Part shown: in pieces, positions 44,166-55,371 of the stretch
Layout: each line of letters begins with the position of its first letter
Position numbering within the stretch: position 1 is the first letter of the stretch
Assembly (NCBI RefSeq): GCF_031886125.1
Contig: NZ_CP119391.1
Span: forward strand, 1,178,001-1,242,000
DNA: 64,000 bases
DNA from: Halomonas piscis
GTDB lineage: Bacteria; Pseudomonadota; Gammaproteobacteria; Pseudomonadales; Halomonadaceae
Direction: 5' to 3'
The notes under the pieces: model-generated
The model's database searches: none
What the model was told of the DNA's origin: nothing
The model's input: only the letters and a program-made list of their open reading frames with translations
Translations under genes and position numbers: made by a program

Positions 44166-45512
44166 TCAGCGTAGCGTGCCGGTGCCGTCGAGCTGCTGAT
44201 GGACAACGTCCAGCGTGCGGTCGATCTGCTCCTGGGTATGGTCGCAAGAGAGAAAGAAACGCAGCCGGGCGCTGTTCTCCGGGACGGCAGGATACACGAT
44301 TGGCTGAACGTTGATACCCCGGTCGTAAAGCGCCTGGCACAGCCGGGTGGCCAGGGGGGAGTTGCCGACGATGACGGGGACCACGGCCGCGCCGATGCTG
44401 TAGCCGGTATCCAGCCCGCGCCGTTGCGCCTGGGCCAGAAAGTAGGCCGAAACAGCGTGCAGCCGGGCCACCCGCTCGGGCTCGGCGCGCATCAGCTCGA
44501 GCGCCCTGAGCGCCGGGGCGGCTACCTGAGCCGGCATGCCCACGCTGTAGAGAAAGCCCGGGGCAAAATAGCGCAGTATCTCGACCAGCGGCCGGGTGCC
44601 GGCAATGTAGCCCCCGCAGCCGGCCAGCGTCTTGCTCAGGGTACCCATCCAGATGTCGACGTCGCCGGGCGAGGTGCCGCAGTGCTCGTAAAGGCCGCGG
44701 CCGCGCTCGCCCAGCACGCCCAGGGCGTGCGCCTCGTCGACCATCAGCCAGGCGTCGTGGCGCTGCTTCAGCGCCACGAAGCGGTCAAGGTCCGGGGCGT
44801 CGCCATCCATGCTGTAAAGCCCTTCGATGATGATCAGCACGCGCTCGAAACGGTGGCGATGGCGCTCGAGCAGCGCGTCAAGGCGCTCGGCGTCGTTGTG
44901 CGGGAAGGGCATGCGTTTGGCGCCGGAGAGCTGGGTGCCGACCAGGGCGCTGTTGTGGATGTACTCGTCGTGGAGCACCAGGTCCCTGGGGCCGAGCAGG
45001 TAGCCAAGGGTCGAGACGTTGGTGGCGTGGCCGCTGACAAAGGCGACCGCATCCTCGGCCTCGTAAGCCTCGGCCAGGGCCTGCTCCAGCGCCTGATGAA
45101 TGGGGCGTTCCCCGGACACCGCGCGGCTGGCGGATACCGAGGTGCCGTAGCGCTCCACGGCGTCCCGGGCCGCCTGGTTGACCCGAGGGTCGCCGGAGTA
45201 GCCCAGGTAGTTATAGCTGGCAAAGTTGATGAACGTCCGGCCCTCGAGCGTGCTGGTGGCGCCGGCGGTGCCTTCGTGCACCTTGAAAAACGGGTCCGTG
45301 AGCCCCAGCCGGCTGGCGCCCTGGCGCATGAGGGCCAGGTGGCGGTAGCCGGGATGGGCGGTGAAATCGGTCCAGCTGCCGGCGCTGCCCGTCGCGGGCC
45401 TGCCGTCGGCGGCCTGGCCCGGGGGAGCCTGCCCGGCCGTCTCGGCGGCGCGCGCCGACGAGCGGCGCTTGGCCTGGGCCAGCAGCTTCTGTTTCAGCGT
45501 CGAATCGTCCAT
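44166..45512 (-). CDS. wcbT: Alpha-oxoamine synthase (WcbT-like; serine palmitoyltransferase/KBL family)
   Basis: A 448-residue PLP enzyme. After a variable N-terminus the fold-type I core shows FINFASYNYLGYSGDP, AFVSGHATNVSTLGYLL, VDEAHALGVLGERGRGLYEH and the PLP lysine in MGTLSKTLAGCGGYIAG. The family condenses an amino acid with an acyl thioester, releasing CO2 to give an alpha-aminoketone. Sitting 12 bases after the PKS, it most likely unloads the polyketide chain as an amino lipid, as Fum8 does in fumonisin synthesis. Burkholderia pseudomallei has a similar pair, WcbR and WcbT, in its capsule locus. The gene is intact. Confidence 0.85.
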   Translation of the reverse strand: MDDSTLKQKLLAQAKRRSSARAAETAGQAPPGQAADGRPATGSAGSWTDFTAHPGYRHLALMRQGASRLGLTDPFFKVHEGTAGATSTLEGRTFINFASYNYLGYSGDPRVNQAARDAVERYGTSVSASRAVSGERPIHQALEQALAEAYEAEDAVAFVSGHATNVSTLGYLLGPRDLVLHDEYIHNSALVGTQLSGAKRMPFPHNDAERLDALLERHRHRFERVLIIIEGLYSMDGDAPDLDRFVALKQRHDAWLMVDEAHALGVLGERGRGLYEHCGTSPGDVDIWMGTLSKTLAGCGGYIAGTRPLVEILRYFAPGFLYSVGMPAQVAAPALRALELMRAEPERVARLHAVSAYFLAQAQRRGLDTGYSIGAAVVPVIVGNSPLATRLCQALYDRGINVQPIVYPAVPENSARLRFFLSCDHTQEQIDRTLDVVHQQLDGTGTLR

Positions 45513-48500
45513 GTTGCGTGCCCGTTAATCAGAGGATGTCAGGCCGTTGTCGGGCGCTGGGAGCGTAGCGACGCCGTGGCGCTCGGCCAGGGTCTCCAGG
45601 TCATGAGCGTTTGCCGCGGTGGCTTCGCCGTCGCCTTTTTGCTGCACCTTATGCTGTAACACCGTGGCCAGCCGGCCAACCGTCGAGGCCTCGCCCAGCA
45701 CCATCACCGGCAGCTGAACGCCCAGCCGGCTTTCCAGCGCGGTCATCAGCTCGACGCCCATGAGCGAATCAAAGCCCATGTCGTAAACGGAACGATCGAC
45801 GTCGATATCGCTTTCGTCAAGCAGCAAAATGCCGGCAAGCTCGGCGCGCAGCACCGCCACCAGGGTGGCGTACTGCTCCTCCGGCGGAAGCGTCAGCAGC
45901 AGAGCGCCGATGTCTTCCCGCGCCTCCTGACCGGAGGCATCTTCCCCGGTGCGGGAGAGCTCGTCAAAGCGCGCGGCCCCTGCGGTGGGCAAAAAGCGGG
46001 AGAGCGCGCCCCAGTCCAGCTCCAGCACGCCAAGGCCGGCGCTGTCGGCCAGCAGCATGCGCTCGAGTACCGCCAGGGCCTCGTCGGAGTGGAGCGCCTG
46101 GCCGCCCAGGCGCTCCTGCAGCGCGTCCCGGGTGCGGGCGTTGCGCGCGAGAAAGCCGACGTCTTCGATGGCGCCCCAGCGGACGCCGGTGGCCGGCAGG
46201 CCGGCCTGCCGGCGGGCGGCCACCAGGCCTTCCAGCCAGTGGTTGGCGGCCACGTAGCTTGCCTGCCCGGGGTTGCCGAACAGCGTGGTCGCCGACGAGT
46301 ACACCACGAAGAAATCCAGCGGCAGAGCGCGCGTCAGGGCGTCCAGATGCCGGGCGCCGTCGATCTTGGGCGCGAGCACGGCGCTGAGCGTCTCGGCTTC
46401 CAGATGGCGGATGAGGCCGTCATCGATCACCGTGGCGGCGTGGACGACGCCGGCCAGCGGGCCGAGCTCGTCCCGGCCGCGCTGGATGACCCGGGCGAGC
46501 GCCTTGCGGCAGGTGACGTCGCAGGCCTCGGCGAGCACCTCGACGCCCCGACGGGCCAGCGCCGCCAGGGCGCTTTGCGCCTCTTCGCTTTGCGGACCGC
46601 GGCGGCTGAGCAATATCAGCCGCCGCGCGCCCTTGTCGACGAGCCACTGCGCCGTTTTCAGGCCAAAGCCCGACAGGCCGCCGGTGACCAGGTAGCTGGC
46701 ATCGGCCCTGAGCTCGAGCGAAGCGGGGGGCCGATCCGCAGGGGCCTGGCCGGCGGGCGTTGGCGCCTGCTCGTCGTAGGTAACCACGACCTTGCCGATT
46801 TGCCGGGCCTGCTGCATGTAGCGGAAGGCGTCCACCACCTGGGACTGGGCAAAGCGGGTATACGGCAGCGGGTGCAGCGTGCCGTCGTTGAACAGCGCCA
46901 TCACTTCGTTGAACAGCCGCCGGGTCAGCTCGGGCTTGAGCTGCATCAGCTGGTCCGAATCGATCCCGAAGTAGCTCAGGTTGTTGCGAAACGGCCGCAG
47001 GCCGACCCGGGTGTCGTCGTAGAAATCGCGCTTGCCAAGTTCCAGAAAGCGGCCGAAGGGGCGCAGCACCCGCAGGTTCTGGCTGATCGCTTCGCCGGCC
47101 AGCGAGTTGAGCACCACGTCCACGCCTTCGCCCCGGGTGTCTTCCAGAATGGCTTCGGCAAAGGTGAGCGAGCGCGAGTCGTAGCGCCGGGTGACGCCCG
47201 CCAGCTCCAGGAAGTCGTGCTTGTCCGGAGAGCCCGCCGTGGCGTAAATCTCTGCGCCCAGCCAGCGGGCAATCTGCACCGCGGCAATGCCCACGCCGCC
47301 GGCGGCGCCGTGGATCAGGACTCTTTCGCCGGGTTCCAGGCGCGCCAGGTGCTTGAGCGCGTAGTACACGGTGAAAAACGCGGTGGGAATCGTGGCCGCC
47401 GCGGCGTGGTCGAGGTGCTCGGGCAGGGGGGCAACGCTTGCGCGCCGGGCGATGAGCCGGTCGCTGAAGCTCGACGGGCCGAAGCCGACCACGGCCTGGC
47501 CGGGGGAGAGGTCGGTGACGTCCGCGCCCACGCGGGCGACTTCGCCGGCAAACTCGAGCCCCAGGGTCGGCCCGGCAAAGCCGTTTTCGATGGCCTCGTC
47601 GGCGAGCAGCCCCAGGGTATACATGACGTCGCGGAAGTTGAGGCCGGTGGCCTTGACCCGCACCTCGACGTCGTTGGCCCCCGGCTCGGGAAGCGTCCGC
47701 GACCGCCACGCCAGATTGCGCAGCTGGCCGGGCAGCTCAAAGCCGAGCGTCGTGGCCTGGCGAGAAGCGGGCGCCGCGCCGGGGCGCGCCCGCTCGGGCG
47801 ACGGCTGCGTGCGCAGGCGGGTGGCAAAGCGCGCGCCGTCGGCGGTAATCGCCAGCTCGTTGTCGTCGTCCGGGCGGAGCAGCGTGGCGGCGCAGGTCGT
47901 CACGGCGTCGGCGGTCAGGGCGGCGGGCAGGTCGAGCAGCATGACGCGCTGGCCCTGAGCCTCGTTGGCCAGGGTGCGGCCAAAGCCCCAGAGCGCGGCG
48001 TCGTTTGGGGCCGCCGGTGCCGGGTCGGCCTCGGCCGGGTGGCTTTCCTCCCAGAGGGCGGCCACGCCCCGGGTGGCAAGCCACAGCGTCGGGGGAGCCG
48101 CATCGCTTTCCGCCAGGGCCTCAAGCGCCAGCATCCACCGGCGGGCGCGCAGGCAGCGCTCGGCCGGGGCGTAATCGCCGGCCGCCATATCCACCACGTG
48201 CAGATCGCCTGAATAGGGCTGGCAGCCGGGCGATCAGCTGGCGGCTGGCTTCGGGGCGAGTCACATCGATGCTCACAAGCGCCAGCCGGGCCCGCTGCGC
48301 CGGCGCCAGCAGAGGAAGATCGTCGGCGCCCGTGTCGTCCAGCGCGTGCTGGTCGATCAGCGGAAAGCGCTCCTGCAGCTGCTGGGCCTGGTGGCGGGCG
48401 CTGTCGTGGGTGGTGACGGCGCGGTAGTGCCAGTCGGCGGAGGCCGTGGGCAAGCGCGCCAGCAGGCGCTGGCCGAGAAGCGGCGCGCAGGGCCCGGCTT

Positions 48501-51500
48501 CGAGCAGGGTCAGCCGCTGGCCCCGGGGCAGGGAAGCAAGCGCTTCCCGGATCAGAAACTCCAGCGCCTCGCTCAGGGCCTGCCAGCCAGGCTCGCCGGG
48601 GATAGCCGCGTTGAGCCGGCTGAGCTGATCCCGGCTAATATCCAGGGATTCCAGCGTCCGGGTGCCGCGCGCCAGGGCCTGGCGGTTGAGGCCCAGCCGC
48701 CCCACCAGCTGGGTCAGGGCAAAGTAGCCGGGGTAGTCGCGTACCAGCAGCTGCCAGACGGCCTCGGGCGGCAGCGCTTCGTCTTCGCCTTCAAGAAGCA
48801 GCCCTCCGCTGGAAAAGGCGTCGCTCAGGCTGTCCAGCAGCGGCGCGACCTCGCGGGCGTAGCGGCTGCCCGTGCGTTCGGCGTAGGTCGTGCCCAGGGC
48901 GAGCAGCTGAGCCAGGGCGGCCTCGTCTAGGGGAGGCGGCGCGGCGGCCAGCGGCGCCGGGGTGAGCGCGACATCCAGATAGCGGATCGCCGCCCCGGCC
49001 GCGCGCGTCAGGCGCACGGCCTTGAAGCGCGCTTCGCTTGCCGCAGCGACGGCGTTGCCCCGGGCATCGAACAGCCAAAAATCGGCGCTGAAGGAGTGCG
49101 GCGAGCGGCGGCGCATCACCGCCTGGGCGAGCACCGGCGTGCCGGCCTCCGGGTTCAGTTGAACGCGCTCGATGCGCACCGGCACAAAGGCCAGCGGCGT
49201 CTCGGCGTCGTGGTGCTCGGCGAGCAGGGGAATGAACAGCTGAAAGGCGCTGTCCAGAAGGCCCGGGTGCAGGTGAAGGCTCTCCTGCTGGGCGCGCGTG
49301 GCGTCGTCAGGGTCCAGCTCGCCGATGACGCTGTCGCCTTCCACCCAGCCATGGCCAAGCGCCCGGAAGGCGCCCTCGTAGTGAAGCCCCAGGCGTTCAG
49401 CCAGGGCCAGGTGGTCGGCGCGGGTGAAGTCCGGGGCGCGAGCGGGAAGCGCGGGAGCGCGGTGCCTGAGCAGCGAGCCGCGGCTTTCCTGCAGGCGCCG
49501 GGCAACGGCGTGGCGCTGCCATTCCCGGCCGCTTGCCGGCTCCCGGGAGGCGATGTGCAGGCGGCCGTCCGCCGGGTCCAGGCGCAGCCGCAGCGTGCGG
49601 CCGTGGGCGCCGTCCAGCAGCAGCGGCGCGAGGATGTCGAGCGCTTCCACGTCGAGCGGCGACGACGGCGCCTGCTGCCAGGCGGCCGCCAGCGCCAGTT
49701 CGACAAAGCCGGCCCCGGGGAAGACGGCGCCTTCGCCGACCACGTGGCCGGCAAGCCAGGGGAGGCGCTGGGTATCGAGCTGGCTTTCCCGGGCGTTGTC
49801 CTGCTGAGCAAGCGGGTAGCCCAGCAGCGGATGTTGATAGTAGCGCTTGAGCTGCCCCAGGCTGTCCGCGGTATCGGCAACCCAGTGGGACGTTCGCTGC
49901 CAGGCGTAGTGCGGCAGCGCGACGCTTTTCCCCGGGACGGGGAAAAAGCGCCGGGTATCCGGCACGCTGCCGCTTAGCAGCAGCTTGCCCAGGCTCTCCC
50001 GCAGCGCCAGGGGGCCGTCTGCTTGGCGTACCAGGGTGGCGATGACCTGGCCGCTCTGCTGCTGCTCGTGCAGCGCATCGCTGAGGTAGCGGCGCAGGAT
50101 CGGGTGCGCGCCCACCTCGACAAAAACGTTGTAGCCCTGCGGCACCAGGCTTGCCGCGGCCGAATGAAACAGCACCGGCCGGCGGATGTTGTGCCACCAG
50201 TAGCGGGCATCCAGCGCGGTGCCGGCCAGCGCCTCGCCGGTCACGGTGGAGATGAACGGCAGCCGCGTTGCGCCGGGAGCAAGGCCGTCCAGCGCCCGGA
50301 GCAGGCCTTCGCGGGTGGGGTCCATGGCCGCGCTGTGAAAGGCGTAGTCCAGCGGCAGCCGTCGGGCCACGATGCCGCCGTCGTGGAGGCGCTGCTCGAG
50401 CACCTTGAGCGCGTCGGCCGGGCCGGCGAGCGTGACCCCCTTGGGGCTGTTGATGCCGGCCAGGGCCACGGCGCTGAATTCGGGGTCGTCAAGCCACTCG
50501 CGTATGGCCTCGGCGCCCAGGGCCACCGCGGCCATGGCCCCCGTGCCCCGGGTGGTCTCTTGGTAGTGGCTGCGCAGGTAAATGACCCGGACCGCATCGG
50601 CGAGGCTCAGCGCGCCGGCGGCCCAGGCGGCGGCCACTTCGCCGACGCTGTGGCCCGTGACGGCAGCGGGCTCGACGCCCTGGTGCGCAAGCCACTCGGT
50701 CAGCGCGACCTGGAGCGCAAAGAGAGCAGGCTGGGCGATATCGGTATGGTCCAGGCGCTGGCTGCCTTCGCCCTGGCCGTCGTTACGGCCTTCCAGCTCG
50801 GCGCGCAGGGAAAAGCCCGCGTGCGGCTGAAACAGTGCGTCGACGCGGTCGAAGTGTTCGCCGAATACGGCGTCGTGGGCCAGAAGGTCGCGGCCCATGG
50901 CGGCCCACTGGCAGCCGTTGCCCGAGTACACGAACACCGGGCCGGCGGGGGCTTCCTGGCGCTCGCCGGTCACCACGCCGGCGGTGTCGCCGGCGGCCAG
51001 CCGGCCAAGGGCAGCGGCCGCTTCTTCGGCGCCAGGGGCAAAGCACAGCGCGCCGTGGGTCAGGTGCTCGCGATGGTGGCTCAGCGAATAGGCGATATCG
51101 TAAAAGGCGTCCGGCGAGCGGCGCAGCGTTTCGGCCAGGCGCTCGGCGTTGGCGGCGAGCGCTGCCTGGCTGCGGGCCGTCACGCGTACGGGCAGCGCCG
51201 TTTGGGGCTCGGCGGCGGGCGCGTTTTCATCGGCGGCTGCCGGCGTGGCGGGGGCGCTGCGCAAAATCACGTGGGCGTTGGCGCCGCCAAAGCCGAAGGA
51301 GTTGACGCCGACGGTCAGCTCGCCCCGGGGCTTAAGCGGCCGGGCCGCGGTGACGATATCCAGGTTCCAGTCGCGGACGCGAATCGCCGGGTTGAGCTCT
51401 TTGATGCCGATGGTGGCCGGCACCCGGCGATGCTTCAGGCTGTAGAGCGCCTTGGCCATGCCGGCGACGCCCGAGGCGGTTTCCAGGTGGCCAAGGTTGC

Positions 51501-52198
51501 TCTTGACCGAGCCAATGGGCAGCGGCCGGCGGCGCTGTTGAGCCAGCGCCTCGCCAATGGCCCGCGCCTCGATGGGATCCCCCACGGCGGTGCCCGTCCC
51601 GTGGGCTTCGAGATAGTCGATCTCGTCCGGGGCGATGCCTGCCTGGCGGTACGCCCGGCGCATCAGCTCCGCCTGGGCTTTGGGGTTGGGCACCGTCAGG
51701 CCGTTTTTGTGGCCGTCGGTGTTGACCGCCGAGCCGGCGACCACGGCGAGGATGCGGTCGTTGTCGGCGACGGCCTGGTCATAGTCTTTCAGAACGAAGA
51801 GCCCGCCGCCTTCGGAGCGCACGTAGCCGTCGCCGTCTTTATCGAAGACCCGGCAGCGCCCGGCGTCGGAGAGCATGCCGGCCTTGGAGAAGATCAAAAA
51901 GCCGAACGGGTGCAGGTGCAGGCTGATGCCGCCGGTGACGGCCATGGGAATGTCGCCGTTGCCGATGGCCTGGCAGGCCTGGTGAAACGCCACCAGCGAG
52001 GAGGAGCAGGCGGTGTCCAGGGTAAAGCTCGGGCCGTGAAGGTCGAACACGTAGACATCATGGATTGACCTGCCCCACCTCAACGTCGTGGGTTATGTTG
52101 AGGTAGGGCAACAACACAGAGCCACTATTGAGGGAGGCAGGTCATGAAACAGTCTAACGCAACTCAGCCAGCTATTGTCGAGCGCACTGTTGCCCAGC

Positions 52199-53395
52199 CA
52201 GGGCTATCGCAGTTGAGCGAACTGCCGGATGAGCGCCAATAGGTAGTCGTCGTTCCAGCCTGCTTGTTTCCGCTTGCCTTTCATTGAGCCCTTGGAAGGC
52301 TCCAGTTTGGCGACGTTAAGCGCCAGTCGACGTAGCAACGCCAGGTTTTCGGCACTGTGCCCACGCCGGCTCCGGTTCTGGTCTTCCTGCATCGTGACGT
52401 CGAGCACCCAGTGAAGGCGATTCTCGATGCCCCAGTGCTGGCGTGTTACCTCAATGAGCTGATCTGGTGACAGCGCATCGCTCAGCAGGTAGTCGGCGGT
52501 CTCCTCTGTGGCCTGCTCAGCCAGCTCACGGCGGCGAGTGATGCGCCCCACGGCCTTCAGGCCTGGCCACTGATGGGCGCTCTGCAGCCAGTCAATATCG
52601 GTGATCACCGTCGCCTGGCGTGACTCGACACGGCCATGACCGCTGTCAACGTGGGGCTCACCGGCGCTTGCTGTCTCCATCATGAATTGAACGTCGTCGA
52701 GCAAAGCCCTCTGGTTGTCTTTGACCGCCAGGGCATAGTGCCCGCCTTCCTCCGTAATCTGCTGGGAAAGGGCCCGCTGGCAATGCATGGCGTCGGCCGT
52801 CACCGTCACGCCAGAGAGAGACAGAAGCTTGAGCAGCTCCGGTACCGCCGTGATCTCGTTGGATTTTTCATCGACGGCGCGCTGGCCCAACACCAGGCGC
52901 TGATCGGCGGCCCAGACGCTGACAAGGTGGAGCGGCGACTTCGCTGCCGCTCGATCGTAGGAGCGCCGGAGTGTCTTGCCATCCACCGCGACGACTCCTT
53001 CTACCTGTTCCGCGAAGCGTGACATGAAGGAGAGAAAATGGTCGTGAAAGGCCGCCGGATCCAGGTGGCGAAAGACCCGGCTGAACGTGTCATGGCTGGG
53101 GATACCATGGGGCAGCGACAGGAAACGGCGCAGGAACGCTTCCTTTGACTGCCCGAACAACGCCATATCTGAACAGTCCTCCGCCCCGCAGAGGACCGCA
53201 CACAAGGCAATGAACAGGATCTCATCAAGCTCGTGACGGGCGTTGGTGCCCCTGGGATCGGGCAGATCAGAAAAGCAGCTGGTGACAGATGCCATATCAC
53301 TCCTTGATGCCGGCACAGAAGGGATACTGGTCAGAGTGCCTATGGCGTGGGCTGCGTGTCTATGGATGACTGCTTATCTAACTGCGATAGCCCTG
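52199..53395. mobile_element. ISAs1-family insertion sequence, 1,197 bp
   Basis: Perfect ends CAGGGCTATCGCAGTT and AACTGCGATAGCCCTG are flanked by the ten-base duplication GTTGCCCAGC at 52189-52198 and 53396-53405. It is inserted in the IS110 transposase gene about 55 bases after its start codon. Perfect ends and duplication suggest a recent event. Confidence 0.94.
52204..53295 (-). CDS. ISAs1-family transposase
   Basis: About 363 residues, with the N-terminal DDE_Tnp_1-associated domain (CFSDLPDPRGTNARHELDEILFIALCAVLCGAEDC) and the core GVVAVDGKTLRRSYDR, GVTVTADAMHCQRALSQQI and WGIENRLHWVLDVTMQEDQ. These are hallmarks of ISAs1 / H-repeat transposases. AAGGAG lies just upstream of the ATG at 53293-53295. 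The gene is intact. Confidence 0.93.
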   Translation of the reverse strand: MASVTSCFSDLPDPRGTNARHELDEILFIALCAVLCGAEDCSDMALFGQSKEAFLRRFLSLPHGIPSHDTFSRVFRHLDPAAFHDHFLSFMSRFAEQVEGVVAVDGKTLRRSYDRAAAKSPLHLVSVWAADQRLVLGQRAVDEKSNEITAVPELLKLLSLSGVTVTADAMHCQRALSQQITEEGGHYALAVKDNQRALLDDVQFMMETASAGEPHVDSGHGRVESRQATVITDIDWLQSAHQWPGLKAVGRITRRRELAEQATEETADYLLSDALSPDQLIEVTRQHWGIENRLHWVLDVTMQEDQNRSRRGHSAENLALLRRLALNVAKLEPSKGSMKGKRKQAGWNDDYLLALIRQFAQLR

Positions 53396-54553
53396 GTTGC
53401 CCAGCGGGTTAGTGCTGCCAGCAACGTCCACGCCGCTTATATTGGCCTGGACGTGCACAAGGCGAGTATCTCCGTGGCAATCGCCGAGGCCGGACGCCAA
53501 GCTCCCGAGTTCCGCGGCGAAATTCCGAACGAGCCTCAGGCCATCGATAAGCTGGTTCGTCAGCTGAGTCAGCGTTTCGATGGGCAGCCGTTGTTATTCA
53601 GCTACGAGGCTGGCCCCTGTGGCTACGGGGTCTATCACCAGATTCAGGCCAGCGGCCATGATTGCGAGGTCGTTGCCCCGACGCTGATTCCTCAGCGCGC
53701 AGGGGATCGCATCAAGACCGACCGTCGCGATGCCAAGATGCTGGCTCGCCTGTCGCGCTCAGGAGAGCTGACACCGGTCTGGGTGCCAACGCCGGAACAG
53801 GAGGCGATTCGCGATCTGACGCGTGCCCGGGAAGACATGAAAGCCGCTGAGCTCCGCGCCCGACAGCGACTCAACGCCTTCTTGTTGCGGCACAGCAAGA
53901 TCTACCCCGGCAAGAGCAAGTGGATACCGGCACACTTCCGCTGGCTGGAGACGGTGCGCTTCGACACCCCGGTTCAGCAGGTTGTGTTGCAGGAGTACGT
54001 CGACAACGTGAAAGATGCCCAGCGCCGTGTGGCGGGTCTCGAAAAACAGATGAGAGCGGTGTTACCAAACTGGTCACTGGCTCCGGTGGTCGAGGCCGTT
54101 CAGGCGATGCGGGGCGTGAGCCTGATCACGGCGATGACGGTGCTGGCCGAGCTGGGTGACATCAGTCGCTTCGACTCGCCCCGCCAGCTGATGGCCTACC
54201 TGGGCCTGGTGCCCAGCGAGCACTCGAGCGGGGGCAGTCGGCGCCAGGGCGGCATCACCAAGACCGGCAACGGCCATGTGCGACGAGTGCTGGTGGAGGC
54301 GGCCTGGAGCTACCGGTTCCCGGCCCGCAAGACGCGCATTATTGAGCAGCGCGCCGAGAAGACCTCGCCAACGGTGCAGGCGATCGCCTGGGAGGCGCAG
54401 AAGCGACTGTGCGGGCGCTACCGCCGCCTGGCTGCCACGGGCAAGGCCAAGCAGCAAGTCACCACGGCGGTGGCGCGAGAAATGGCCGGCTTCCTGTGGG
54501 CGATTGCCTGCGAAGCGATGGGCAAACCGCACGGCAGCCGGGCCACCGCATGA

Positions 54554-54824
54554 TGATCGCGCCTCAGTGCCTACGATTCAGGGAGCGTCGGGCCGGTGGG
54601 AGAACCCCTGACGCTCCTATGAGGCCCCCGCCCTGCGGGGCGGGGTGACCCTCGCTCGTAGACCAGGGTAGCTCCGCGACGAAGTGATGACAGGTCGGTA
54701 ACCAACCCACGAATACCAGAGAGATCCACCGTCGCTGATAGCCCCTCGCTTCCTGATCCGTAGGCATTGAGGACAATCACACGTAGCAGAGTCAACCGAC
54801 CCCTTGACGGGTCAATCCATACCA
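54554..54824 (+). ncRNA. Candidate guide (bridge/seek) RNA region of the IS110 element
   Basis: The 270 bases between the IS110 transposase stop and the element's right end hold no gene. They contain hairpins such as CCCCGCCCTGCGGGGCGGGG at 54628-54647 and GTCAACCGACCCCTTGAC. In IS1111-subgroup elements the RNA that pairs with donor and target DNA is encoded at this place. No loop matching the PKS target has been proven here. Confidence 0.4.
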
Positions 54825-55371
54825 GGAGAGACGGTTGGCGACAATGCTCGCCGTGTTGCCCGTGGCCGACGAGGCCTCCAGCGCGGAGAGGTCGTCGGTC
54901 ATGCGGTAGGCGTAGTCTAGGCTGGCCACCCCCAGATAGACGCCGCACTGGCTGCCGCGCAGAGCGGAGGGCGGGATGCCCGCGTCTTCAAAGCCCTCCC
55001 AGGCAAGCTCGAGCATAATGCGCTGCTGCGGGTCCATGTGGGCCGCTTCCCGGGGAGAAATACCGAAAAACGCCGCGTCAAAGCCACTGACGTCGCCCAG
55101 GCTGCCGGCGGCAAAGCTGACGCTGGTGCCGGGGTGGCGGCGGTCAGGGTGCCAAAAAGCTTCCTGACTCCAGCGCTCGGGGGCGACCCTTGTGACGAGA
55201 TCCTTGCCGTCTTGCAGGGCCTGCCAGAACGTAGCCGAAGCGGAGCCGGGGAAGCGATAAGCGGCGCCAATAATGGCAACGCGTTTTTTCATAAATCGTT
55301 CTCGATAGTGACGTTATGGAGATGGTGGCGACGTTATTGGTAGCGCCGTGGCCGTAAGCGGTGACGGGAGC

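Larger units (their letters stand above)
52144..54553 (+). pseudogene. IS110-family transposase split by ISAs1
   Basis: MKQSNATQPAIVERTVAQ (52144-52198) joins in frame to RVSAASNVHAAYIGLDVHK (from 53406) when the ISAs1 and one copy of its target duplication are removed. DEDD residues are in YIGLDVHKASISVAI, FSYEAGPCGYGVYHQI and IKTDRRDAKMLARL; the C-terminal part has AMRGVSLITAMTVLAEL and LGLVPSEHSSGG. The right-hand part keeps an open frame of 436 codons that begins in ISAs1 DNA, so a shortened product is conceivable, but the native start is separated. Confidence 0.85.
52054..54824. mobile_element. IS110-family element inserted in the PKS, itself carrying ISAs1
   Basis: Subterminal inverted repeats ATGGATTGACC lie at both ends (about 52060 and, reversed, about 54815). 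Without the nested ISAs1 the element is about 1,560 bp. Joining the PKS flanks as NRLS + YVFDLHGPS restores a standard KS sequence. The transposase starts 90 bases from the left end, and about 270 non-coding bases lie on its right, as in the IS1111 subgroup. The exact ends rest on the KS reconstruction. Confidence 0.75.
45525..55292 (-). pseudogene. wcbR: Highly reducing type I polyketide synthase (WcbR-like), split by nested IS elements and a frameshift
   Basis: The reassembled gene would encode about 2,330 residues: KS (start at 55292; active site DTACSSSLVAFH, EAHGTGT, NLGHLE), AT (GHSVGEVAAAW), DH (HVVGEGAVFP), a degenerate methyltransferase-like region, ER (HGAAGGVGIAAVQIARWLG), KR (TGGLSGFGLKTAQWL; SSATTLFGNPGQASYVAAN) and ACP (MGFDSLMGVEL). 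The KS is cut at 52054-54824 by an IS110 element carrying an ISAs1. A one-base frameshift near 48220 separates the methyltransferase-like region from the ER half. It would build a fully reduced acyl chain. In its present form it cannot work. Confidence 0.88.

Noticed and set aside
46089-52068. Very long plus-strand open frames opposite the PKS
   Set aside because: These arise from GC-rich codon bias antisense to the PKS; they lack motifs, and the PKS domains on the minus strand are clear.
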